Source: Anaerolineae bacterium | GTDB taxonomy: Bacteria > Chloroflexota > Anaerolineae > Epilineales > JAHCIE01 | Direction: 5' to 3' | NCBI GenBank assembly: GCA_026129385.1 | Contig: JAHCIE010000274.1 | Coordinates: 1-5,058 of the forward strand | Length of the DNA: 5,058 bases | Part shown: piece after piece, positions 1 through 4,519 of the stretch | Layout of the letters: each line of letters starts with the position of its first letter | How positions within the stretch are numbered: position 1 is the stretch's first letter | The notes under the pieces: generated by a model | What the model was told of the DNA's origin: nothing | Databases searched by the model: none | The model's input: the letters and a program-made list of their open reading frames with translations, nothing else | Program-made: the position numbers and the translations under genes

Positions 1-1116
1 ACGCTTGTCGAGGGCGTCTACCTCCTGCCCCTGGCCGCCCTCGACCTGGCCCCCCAGGACGTGCGCGGCCTGCGCCTGGTCTACAATCGCCACGCCCACG
101 AGTACCTGCTGGTCTGGGCCCAGGGCGGACCCTACCCCGGCCTCTACAGCCGCCGCGTGAGCCGCGCGGGCGCGCCCCTCGGCGACTCGGTACGCCTGAC
201 CACCCCGTCCGCCACCCCCTACTACCCGATGCTGGCCTACAACGACGTAGACCACCAGTACCTGCTGGTGTGGTCCGACGCCGACGGCGGCGCGGCGCGC
301 TACTCGGACGTGGTCGGCCTGCTGCTGACGGAGGAGGGGACGGCCCAGGGGACCGCCTTCCCCATCCGGGCCACCGACAAGTACGAGCGGCCGACTGGGG
401 TGGTCTACAACCCGGTGCGGCACGAGTACCTGGTGGCCTGGGACACCTACGAGGGCCGACTGCGGGTGACAGATGCAGAGGCCAAGACCACACTACAGCG
501 AGTGGCCGCCAATGGTACCCTGGTGGGCGAGCTACTGGAAACGGCTGGTGGGGTCTTCGGCCTGGCGGCTCATCCCTCTACCGGCCGCTACCTGGCGTTG
601 GAGCAGTTTGGGTTCCGACCTAAGCAGTGGGATGGCGACCCGGCGTGTGTTCCGACACCCACCCCAACGAACACACCTGGGCCACCACTAGCAGGCATGA
701 CACCGACCCCACCGCCGTTCGTGATGCAACAACAGCCGGGTTCCATCGGTGGCATCGCGCGTGCCGGGTGGGGTGCCCAGCAATGGGGGGTATGGGGGAG
801 CGACGGGGGCCAACCGTATGGCTGGTTCTTCACCAAGACGCGACAATCGCGCCTCGATGAGCGCTTTGGCCGGGTCGAGCTTGGCGCCGAGCTATGGGTC
901 ACTGTTCACCAGCAGTTTTGGGCGAACTTCGCAGACTACGGCCCAGCCTTCGACTACCTCATCGAGCATGCTGTGCTCATCGGCCCGGCCGAGACCGCCA
1001 CGCCGACGCCCACGCCGACCGCCACCGCCACCAGCACGCCCACGCCGACGGCGACGGGGTCGGCGCCGCGGGCGAGCCTGTTCCTGCCCCACCTGGCCGT
1101 GAACCAGGCGCGGTAG
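1..1116 (+). CDS. Repeat-containing cell-surface protein with Thr/Pro linkers, 3' part
   Basis: The frame is open from the left edge, so the start codon and any signal peptide lie outside; 371 residues are visible before the TAG stop. The N-terminal part has a repeat with core YN-x4-(E/Q)YLL/V-x-W at about 82-117, 238-273 and 406-441, plus a degenerate copy (AHPSTGRYLALEQ) near 568-606. The spacing of 52-56 residues suits beta-propeller-like or similar beta-sheet units. A first Thr/Pro linker (CVPTPTPTNTPGPP, about 646-690) leads to a second, Trp- and Gly-rich domain of about 90 residues. A second linker (about 991-1059) then leads to the tail ASLFLPHLAVNQAR. Such linkers and an F/Y-L-P tail are typical of exported Chloroflexota proteins as I recall them. 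A role at the cell surface is inferred; no enzymatic motif is visible and the binding partner is unknown. Confidence 0.85.
   Translation, partial: TLVEGVYLLPLAALDLAPQDVRGLRLVYNRHAHEYLLVWAQGGPYPGLYSRRVSRAGAPLGDSVRLTTPSATPYYPMLAYNDVDHQYLLVWSDADGGAARYSDVVGLLLTEEGTAQGTAFPIRATDKYERPTGVVYNPVRHEYLVAWDTYEGRLRVTDAEAKTTLQRVAANGTLVGELLETAGGVFGLAAHPSTGRYLALEQFGFRPKQWDGDPACVPTPTPTNTPGPPLAGMTPTPPPFVMQQQPGSIGGIARAGWGAQQWGVWGSDGGQPYGWFFTKTRQSRLDERFGRVELGAELWVTVHQQFWANFADYGPAFDYLIEHAVLIGPAETATPTPTPTATATSTPTPTATGSAPRASLFLPHLAVNQAR
994..1059 (+). repeat. Low-complexity Thr/Pro/Ala-coding repeat
   Basis: Short GC-rich units of the type ACGCC and ACC are repeated in frame and encode alternating Thr-Pro and Thr-Ala. 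A 14-bp block, ACGCCCACGCCGAC, occurs identically at 1006-1019 and 1036-1049. It forms the linker just before the C-terminal FLP tail. Such tracts change length easily by slippage. Confidence 0.8.
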
Positions 1117-1184
1117 TCGGCCAGGGCTGCGATGGTCGTGTGTGGCCGGGGTTAGCGCGAGAACGGAACCTTGCCGCGCTTGTC

Positions 1185-1256
1185 GCGCCGAGCTAGACCT
1201 CGGCGCTGAAGGGGCGAAGCTCCGCGAGCTAGCGCGGCTGGCAGGGAGACCCTGCC
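1185..1256. repeat. Cluster of three short hairpins
   Basis: Three perfect inverted repeats follow one another: GCGCCGAG/CTCGGCGC (1185-1192 with 1199-1206, 6-nt loop), CCGCG/CGCGG (1222-1226 with 1233-1237, 6-nt loop) and GGCAGGG/CCCTGCC (1240-1246 with 1250-1256, 3-nt loop). The octamer CGAGCTAG occurs twice, at 1189-1196 and 1225-1232, each time running into a loop. The density suggests a REP-like intergenic element or a remnant of one. No copies elsewhere can be checked in this window. Confidence 0.55.
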
Positions 1257-1266
1257 CCTACGGCCG

Positions 1267-1293
1267 AGAGGTGGCCGGACACCGGCCACCTCT
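1267..1293 (+). terminator. Perfect 12-bp hairpin, probable terminator of the surface protein gene
   Basis: AGAGGTGGCCGG (1267-1278) pairs perfectly with CCGGCCACCTCT (1282-1293) around a 3-nt loop. It lies about 150 bp after the surface protein stop. Only two T residues follow, so a classic U-tract is absent. It could instead be the last unit of the hairpin cluster. Confidence 0.45.
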
Positions 1294-1299
1294 TGGCGT

Positions 1300-1326
1300 C
1301 CTGTCCACCCTGTCAATCCTGTCTAC
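1300..1326 (+). repeat. 3 x 9-bp tandem repeat CCTGTCNAN
   Basis: Three consecutive 9-mers, CCTGTCCAC, CCTGTCAAT and CCTGTCTAC, share the first six bases exactly and position 8 (A). The repeat lies directly downstream of the 12-bp hairpin, at the junction between the GC-rich hairpin block and the AT-richer promoter region. Function unknown. Confidence 0.7.
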
Positions 1327-1387
1327 TCCCCTCTGTTGCGTTGCTCGCATTTGCAATGGATTGCTACATGATTTGACACCCTGCGTA

Positions 1388-1417
1388 TTGATTTTGCCTG
1401 GGCAATTGTGATACAAT
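1388..1417 (+). promoter_or_regulatory. Promoter of the four-helix membrane protein gene
   Basis: A -35-like TTGATT (1388-1393) is separated by 18 bp from TACAAT (1412-1417), which is preceded by TG at 1409-1410 and so forms an extended -10. Transcription would start near 1424, giving a leader of about 88 nt. It is the best sigma70-type match in the window. Confidence 0.6.
1394..1405. promoter_or_regulatory. Possible operator in the promoter spacer
   Basis: TTGCC-TG-GGCAA is a perfect inverted repeat lying wholly between the -35 and -10 elements. A smaller one, ATTGT-GAT-ACAAT (1405-1417), overlaps the -10 itself. A repressor bound here would block polymerase. The arms are short, so chance is possible. 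Confidence 0.3.
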
Positions 1418-1434
1418 GGGCACAAGACGCTGAG

Positions 1435-1442
1435 GCACGTGC
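1435..1442. other. Palindrome GCACGTGC in the leader
   Basis: A perfect 8-bp palindrome lies about 12-19 bases after the predicted transcription start. It may be a protein binding site. It is short enough to arise by chance in GC-rich DNA. Confidence 0.2.
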
Positions 1443-1500
1443 GCCCCTGATTGTTGCACCGCCACCGTCGTATTATCCTCATCCTGAACCGCATTATCGT

Positions 1501-1507
1501 AAGGAGG
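1501..1507 (+). promoter_or_regulatory. Strong ribosome binding site AAGGAGG
   Basis: This near-perfect Shine-Dalgarno sequence ends 4 nt before the ATG at 1512 and fixes the start of the four-helix membrane protein. The spacing is slightly short, but no other start codon in the frame is better placed. Confidence 0.8.
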
Positions 1508-1511
1508 CATC

Positions 1512-1928
1512 ATGGCTCAACCACCTGCGGCATCCGCGCCGCGCCAGCGAAACTGGGCCGTCTGGGTCCTGGCCGCGCTGGCCGTCATCGCTGGCCTGCT
1601 CGCGCTGTACGACGCGGCCCGCTACATGGGCTGGGCGCCCATCAGTCTCGGTCCTATCCAGTTCGTCCTGCCTACCGTCCAATGGCTGGGCGCGATCATG
1701 TCCGCCATCGTCGCTGTCATCTGGTTCATGGTCGCCAAGTGGATCTATGATCTCAACCCGTCAGGCTGGATGTTCGTCGTGATCATGGCGATCATCTACC
1801 TGGTTCTACAGTTCCTGGCCATCCTCGGCTCGACCAGCTGGCAGTCGGTGATGTGGGGGGTCTTGGTCTGCGTCCTGACGCTCATCCTGGCCTTCCTGCC
1901 GGGCACCAAGCGCGCCTTCGGCCAGTAG
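1512..1928 (+). CDS. Small four-helix integral membrane protein
   Basis: The protein has 138 residues with a short Pro/Ala-rich, basic N-terminus (MAQPPAASAPRQRN) and four hydrophobic segments at about residues 15-35, 56-78, 85-106 and 111-130. It ends in LPGTKRAFGQ. The loop between helices 2 and 3 reads KWIYDLNPSGW. The W-x-LNP-x-x-W pattern and the final PGT-K-x-AFG motif resemble a group of small membrane proteins I recall from Chloroflexota, none with a known function. The ATG is fixed by AAGGAGG. The gene has its own promoter and a strong terminator, so it appears monocistronic. No catalytic or transport signature is visible. Its location in the cytoplasmic membrane is well supported; its role is unknown. 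Confidence 0.88.
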   Translation: MAQPPAASAPRQRNWAVWVLAALAVIAGLLALYDAARYMGWAPISLGPIQFVLPTVQWLGAIMSAIVAVIWFMVAKWIYDLNPSGWMFVVIMAIIYLVLQFLAILGSTSWQSVMWGVLVCVLTLILAFLPGTKRAFGQ

Positions 1929-1956
1929 CCGCACGGTCGCGTCAATTCTATACTGC

Positions 1957-2000
1957 AAGCCACAGGGCCGGCCCGCTCAACAGGGTCGGCCCTGTGGCTT
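1957..2000 (+). terminator. Strong hairpin terminator
   Basis: The 18-nt arm at 1957-1974 (AAGCCACAGGGCCGGCCC) pairs with 1983-2000 with a single G-U wobble and an 8-nt loop. It begins 28 bp after the stop of the four-helix membrane protein. No long T-run follows (only the TT at the end of the stem), but the stability and position make a terminator the clear reading. Confidence 0.8.
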
Positions 2001-2099
2001 ATGCTCGGCCAGCGAGGCTAGCTGGCGATGCCTTCGCCGCGCTGCTGACAGGTTGCGTCTTCCAACCGATCAAGAGGCTACATTGCCCGAGCGTGAACG

Positions 2100-2129
2100 C
2101 AGTCGCTCCAGCAAGAGACAGAGCGACTG
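2100..2129. promoter_or_regulatory. 9-bp inverted repeat over the -35 region, possible operator
   Basis: CAGTCGCTC (2100-2108) and GAGCGACTG (2121-2129) are perfect reverse complements separated by 12 bp. The dyad occupies the place of the missing -35 element and its right arm abuts the extended -10. The arm-centre spacing of about 21 bp, two helical turns, suits a dimeric regulator of the PLP enzyme gene. Which regulator is unknown. Confidence 0.5.
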
Positions 2130-2138
2130 TGATATACT
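2128..2138 (+). promoter_or_regulatory. Extended -10 promoter of the PLP enzyme gene
   Basis: TGTGATATACT contains TATACT (2133-2138) with TG one base upstream (2130-2131). No -35 hexamer lies at 16-18 bp, which is typical of extended -10 promoters or those needing an activator. The start would be near 2145, leaving a leader of about 27 nt. Confidence 0.5.
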
Positions 2139-2158
2139 ACACCCCATCCTGTCGAATC

Positions 2159-2162
2159 GGAG
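2159..2162 (+). promoter_or_regulatory. Ribosome binding site GGAG
   Basis: GGAG ends 9 nt before the ATG at 2172 and supports that start for the PLP enzyme. Confidence 0.55.
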
Positions 2163-2171
2163 TCACCCCCG

Positions 2172-3335
2172 ATGCTCTCGCCTTCGTCCCGTCTCCCCTG
2201 GCCCGGCGCCGGTGACCAGTTCCTGCTGCGCCACGATGTCACTTTCCTCAACCACGGCTCCTTTGGCGCGACACCCCGCCCCGTCTTCGACACCTACCAG
2301 CGCTGGCAGCGCGAGTTGGAGGCCGAGCCGGTCGAGTTCCTTAGCCGGCGCCTACCCGGCCTGCTCGCCCAGGCCCGCACCCCACTGGCCGAGTACGTCC
2401 ACGCCAACCCCGACGACCTGGTCTACATTCCCAACACAACCTTCGGTGTCAACATTGTCGCCCGCTCGCTGGACTTACAGCCGGGGGACGAAGTACTGGG
2501 GACGGACCACGAATACGGGGCGGCCGAGCGAGCATGGCGCTTCAACTGCGAGAAACGCGGCGCGCGTTATGTCGCCCAGCCCATCCGCCTCCCCATCCGC
2601 GACCCCGATCACGTCGTCGAGCAACTGTGGGCCGGCATCACCGCACAAACACGGGTCATCTTCCTTAGCCACATCACCTCTCCCACGGCCGTCATCTTCC
2701 CCGTGGCGGAGGTTTGCCGACGAGCGCGCGCAGCCGGCATCCTGACGGTAGTCGACGCCGCCCACGCCCCCGGTCACCTGGACCTGAACCTGGGCGAGAT
2801 CGGGGCAGACTTCTACCTGGGCAATTGCCACAAATGGCTCAGCAGCGCCCGAGGAGCCGGGTTCATGCATGCGCGTCCGGAGGTGCAGACGCTTCTCGAG
2901 CCGCTGGTCGTCAGCTGGGGCTGGCGCAGCGAGTGGCCCAGCCATTCCACTTACCAAGACTGGTACGGCTGGACGGGGACGGACGACCCTTCCGCCTACC
3001 TGAGCGTGCCGGATGCCATCCGCTTCCAGCGCGAGCACAACTGGCCCGCCGTCCGCGCCGAGTGCCACGCCCTGATCGCCTGGTCACGGGAACAGTTCGC
3101 CGCGATCACGGGGCTGCCGCCCATCTGTCCCGATAGCATGATCGGCCAGATGGCATCGCTACCCATACCCACCGGCACGCTGGATCGCCTCAGCACGCGC
3201 CTGTGGGACGAGTATCGCATCGAGATTCCCCACATCCGCTGGCAGGGTCACGAGTTCTTGCGAGTGTCCATCCAGGCTTACAACAGTGAGCGGGACGTAA
3301 CCCGTCTACTCGACGCTGTGCGGGCGTCGGTCTAG
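2172..3335 (+). CDS. Class V aminotransferase-fold PLP enzyme, isopenicillin N epimerase-like
   Basis: This 387-residue cytoplasmic protein has the length and motifs of class V (fold type I) PLP enzymes. In order: FLNHGSFGATP (25-35); NTTFGVN (88-94), where the PLP phosphate usually binds; TDHEY (111-115); SHITSPT (166-172); VVDAAHAPG (193-201), with Asp195 expected to hold the pyridine nitrogen and His198 to stack on the ring; GNCHKWLSS (217-225), with Lys221 the expected Schiff-base lysine; and LRVS (363-366), with Arg364 a candidate carboxylate-binding residue. NHGSFG, DAAHAPG and GNCHKWL together are characteristic of the isopenicillin N epimerase-like group, which also includes C-S lyases. 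The RxGxHC-type motif of SufS cysteine desulfurases is not seen. No beta-lactam genes are nearby, so true epimerase activity is unlikely and the substrate is open. It has its own promoter and a dyad upstream. Confidence 0.92.
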   Translation: MLSPSSRLPWPGAGDQFLLRHDVTFLNHGSFGATPRPVFDTYQRWQRELEAEPVEFLSRRLPGLLAQARTPLAEYVHANPDDLVYIPNTTFGVNIVARSLDLQPGDEVLGTDHEYGAAERAWRFNCEKRGARYVAQPIRLPIRDPDHVVEQLWAGITAQTRVIFLSHITSPTAVIFPVAEVCRRARAAGILTVVDAAHAPGHLDLNLGEIGADFYLGNCHKWLSSARGAGFMHARPEVQTLLEPLVVSWGWRSEWPSHSTYQDWYGWTGTDDPSAYLSVPDAIRFQREHNWPAVRAECHALIAWSREQFAAITGLPPICPDSMIGQMASLPIPTGTLDRLSTRLWDEYRIEIPHIRWQGHEFLRVSIQAYNSERDVTRLLDAVRASV

Positions 3336-3354
3336 TACCATATTGGTACATTTT
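3335..3354 (+). terminator. Weak terminator-like hairpin at the PLP enzyme stop codon
   Basis: GTACCA-TAT-TGGTAC (3335-3349) is a perfect 6-bp inverted repeat starting in the stop codon and followed by ATTTT. The stem is short and AT-containing, so termination would be weak. It may equally be a protein binding site. Confidence 0.3.
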
Positions 3355-3371
3355 GGCCCTTCATGTACCAT
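3335..3371. promoter_or_regulatory. Three GTACCA half-sites upstream of the small-protein promoter
   Basis: GTACCA occurs at 3335-3340 and 3365-3370 on the + strand and at 3344-3349 on the - strand. The second and third extend to TGTACCA. Relative to a predicted start near 3405, the inverted pair is centred near -63 and the single site near -38, where a -35 hexamer would be expected but is not seen. The layout suits an activator site. Confidence 0.35.
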
Positions 3372-3387
3372 GCGGGAGCGGCCCGGC

Positions 3388-3398
3388 TGTGCTAGAAT
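3388..3398 (+). promoter_or_regulatory. Extended -10 promoter of the 91-residue protein gene
   Basis: TGTGCTAGAAT contains TAGAAT (3393-3398) with TG at 3390-3391 and no -35 match at the normal distance. The start near 3405 would give a leader of about 34 nt before the GTG at 3439. Confidence 0.5.
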
Positions 3399-3438
3399 GC
3401 TGTCAGGTCATCGCGAGCGTGAAGAGATCGGATGAACA

Positions 3439-3714
3439 GTGTCACGATTTGGCTTGCCCCACTGCGACCAGACTTTCCGCCTTCAAGTCGGCAGCCCGCT
3501 GAACCCGCGCTGGTTAGACGAGTTTCCCATCATCGCCACCCAGCCAGGGGCAAGAGACCGCAGCGAACCGCTGACCACCCTGGTGTTGCGCGTGGTGGAC
3601 CAGTCGCAGATGATGGGCATCCTCAATGAGATGCACGGCATGGGCGTGGCACTCGTCTCTCTAGAGCGCGTCCTGCCCAACCAATCCGCTGGGCAAGGCC
3701 GGGTGGAGACCTAG
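3439..3714 (+). CDS. Small conserved-type protein of unknown function (91 aa)
   Basis: The frame starts at GTG 3439. An in-frame TGA at 3433-3435 rules out any earlier start, and the overlapping ATG at 3432 belongs to another frame. The ribosome binding site is weak (CGGA about 6 nt upstream). The protein is soluble-looking, with two parts: FRLQVGSPLNPRWLDEF (13-29) and LTTLVLRVVDQSQMMGILNEMHGMGVALVSLERV (45-78). The second predicts as strand-helix-strand. This pattern (aromatic-x-hydrophobic-x-V, a W-x-x-x-F element, then VxDQ-x-x-hydrophobic helix ending in G-hydrophobic-x-L-hydrophobic-S-hydrophobic) resembles a family of roughly 100-residue proteins I recall from Chloroflexota and Actinobacteria, with no established function. 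The VVDQ segment suggests a small ferredoxin-like or ACT-like fold; that is inference. It appears to be its own unit. Confidence 0.75.
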   Translation: MSRFGLPHCDQTFRLQVGSPLNPRWLDEFPIIATQPGARDRSEPLTTLVLRVVDQSQMMGILNEMHGMGVALVSLERVLPNQSAGQGRVET

Positions 3715-3753
3715 CCTGGCAGAGAGGACCGGGAAGCTCTCGGGGAGGGCGGC

Positions 3754-3782
3754 TTGCATCTATGCAGGACTGATAGTAACAT
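3754..3782 (+). promoter_or_regulatory. Weak candidate promoter for the Yip1-like gene
   Basis: TTGCAT (3754-3759) and TAACAT (3777-3782) are separated by 17 bp; matches to consensus are 3 and 4 of 6. The two downstream genes could otherwise be read through from the promoter at 3388-3398, since no strong terminator separates them. Confidence 0.25.
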
Positions 3783-3788
3783 CTCTAA

Positions 3789-3843
3789 AGGTATGAGGAC
3801 CGCAACGCCTCTGCCAAGCCTGGATTGAGGCATGTCGATACCT
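3789..3843 (+). other. Possible structured leader RNA
   Basis: AGGTAT (3789-3794) pairs with ATACCT (3838-3843), and GAC (3798-3800) can pair with GTC (3834-3836) inside it. CCTC at 3808-3811 can pair either with GAGG at 3795-3798 or, as GCCTC (3807-3811), with GAGGC at 3827-3831. These are mutually exclusive folds within the 165-bp gap before the Yip1-like gene. No known riboswitch or T-box signature is recognised. Confidence 0.25.
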
Positions 3844-3866
3844 GGACTGGCCAGTCGCGCGAAGAC

Positions 3867-3872
3867 GAGGAG
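3867..3872 (+). promoter_or_regulatory. Ribosome binding site GAGGAG
   Basis: This strong Shine-Dalgarno match sits 7 nt before the GTG at 3880 and decides that start over the in-frame GTG and ATG at 3901 and 3904. Confidence 0.75.
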
Positions 3873-3879
3873 ACCCTGA

Positions 3880-4518
3880 GTGTTCGAGTATATTTCCCAG
3901 GTGATGAACGCCATTCGTCTAGGTTTGACCATGTCGCCGCAGACCCTCGCCGTGCTGCAAGTGCCACCGAACGCTCGCTGGGTCGCGTTCGGCCTGCTAG
4001 TTGTGGCTGGCGCGTCGATGTTGCTGGGCCAGAGCGTTATTCTGTTCGTGAATCGCATTCCCCCAAAGCGCTTCACCCTCAGCCTCCTCGTCAACGGCAT
4101 GTTGTTCGTCGCGGGCATCTTCTTCTGGGCGCTGATGGTCTGGGCAACAGGGAATTTCCTATTGGCGGAGACAGCCACCTATCGCCAGATTCTGCTCATC
4201 ATTGCCCTGAGCTACGCCCCGCTTGTCTTTGGTTTCCTGATCCTCGTGCCCTACGCGGGGCCGGCCATCCAGGTGCTGCTCTACGTGTGGTCGATGCTGG
4301 CGGCGGTACGCGGAGAAGAGGCCGTCATCACAGCCGGATATTGGGCATCCCTGATTGTGGTGACAGTGAGCTTCGCCATGATGTACGCCATCCATACCAC
4401 CATTGGCCGGCCCATCTGGGCCATCGGCGACCGAATGCTGGGCATCGATAGGACAGCGACAGTGCGCGACCAACTACACTTGGATACAGGTGGACCGCGT
4501 CGTAAGGGGCCGGAGTAA
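3880..4518 (+). CDS. Multi-pass membrane protein, Yip1-like
   Basis: The 212-residue protein starts at GTG with GAGGAG 7 nt upstream. After an amphipathic N-terminus of about 33 residues it has hydrophobic segments at about 35-57, 66-90, 103-124, 125-143 and 154-172, then a basic, polar C-terminal tail (about 187-212, ending GGPRRKGPE). The core ALSYAPLVFGFLILVPYAGPAI followed by LLYVWSMLAAV has the layout of bacterial Yip1-domain proteins: a short N-terminal soluble part, five helices, and the ayAPl and PyaG segments. The family resemblance is by eye and moderate. The function of bacterial Yip1 proteins is not established, although eukaryotic relatives act in membrane trafficking. Its stop codon overlaps the ribosome binding site region of the next gene, so the two are very likely translationally coupled and may act together at the membrane. 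Confidence 0.85.
   Translation: MFEYISQVMNAIRLGLTMSPQTLAVLQVPPNARWVAFGLLVVAGASMLLGQSVILFVNRIPPKRFTLSLLVNGMLFVAGIFFWALMVWATGNFLLAETATYRQILLIIALSYAPLVFGFLILVPYAGPAIQVLLYVWSMLAAVRGEEAVITAGYWASLIVVTVSFAMMYAIHTTIGRPIWAIGDRMLGIDRTATVRDQLHLDTGGPRRKGPE
4512..4515 (+). promoter_or_regulatory. Ribosome binding site GGAG overlapping the coupled gene
   Basis: GGAG lies inside the last codons of the Yip1-like gene, 4 nt before the ATG at 4520. It fixes that start and implies translational coupling. Confidence 0.6.
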
Positions 4519-4519
4519 G

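Larger units (their letters stand above)
1117..1511. other. 395-bp intergenic region
   Basis: No convincing gene lies here. The left half (1185-1293) is GC-rich and packed with perfect inverted repeats, followed by a 9-bp tandem repeat. From about 1330 the base composition becomes more AT-rich and the region holds the promoter, leader and ribosome binding site of the next gene. The short open frames through it show no recognisable protein features. Confidence 0.7.

Noticed and set aside
588..902. Open frame on the - strand inside the surface protein gene
   Set aside because: It is antisense to the Thr/Pro linker and the second domain; its own translation is low complexity.
1373..1378. Perfect -35 hexamer TTGACA
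   Set aside because: No acceptable -10 lies 16-19 bp downstream; the nearest good -10 (1412-1417) is 33 bp away, too far for one promoter. TTGATT at 1388-1393 fits better.
1142..1411. Short open frame in the intergenic region
   Set aside because: It runs through hairpins and the tandem repeat, is Arg/Cys-rich and has no ribosome binding site.
2053..2745. Open frame of 230 codons on the + strand
   Set aside because: It overlaps the PLP enzyme in another frame, its translation is Ser/Thr/Pro/Arg-rich low complexity, and the enzyme frame has clear catalytic motifs.
2475..3068. Long open frame on the - strand (197 codons)
   Set aside because: It lies entirely antisense to the PLP enzyme gene, has no family motifs and arises from high GC content.
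3432..3629. ATG-started frame overlapping the 91-residue gene, considered as a real gene or frameshift product
   Set aside because: Its translation is Arg/Pro/His-rich and unstructured; the frame from GTG 3439 has a hydrophobic strand-helix-strand pattern. No slippery sequence links the two.
3722..3741. GAGAG/CTCTC hairpin after the 91-residue gene as a terminator
   Set aside because: Only five base pairs with a 10-nt loop and no T-run; too weak to call.
3711..4178. Open frame on the - strand covering the 3715-3879 gap
   Set aside because: No ribosome binding site or recognisable motif, and most of it is antisense to the Yip1-like gene.
3825..4451. Open frame of 208 codons on the + strand
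   Set aside because: It overlaps the Yip1-like gene in another frame; its translation is Arg/His/Pro-rich without structure, while the chosen frame gives clean membrane helices and a good ribosome binding site.
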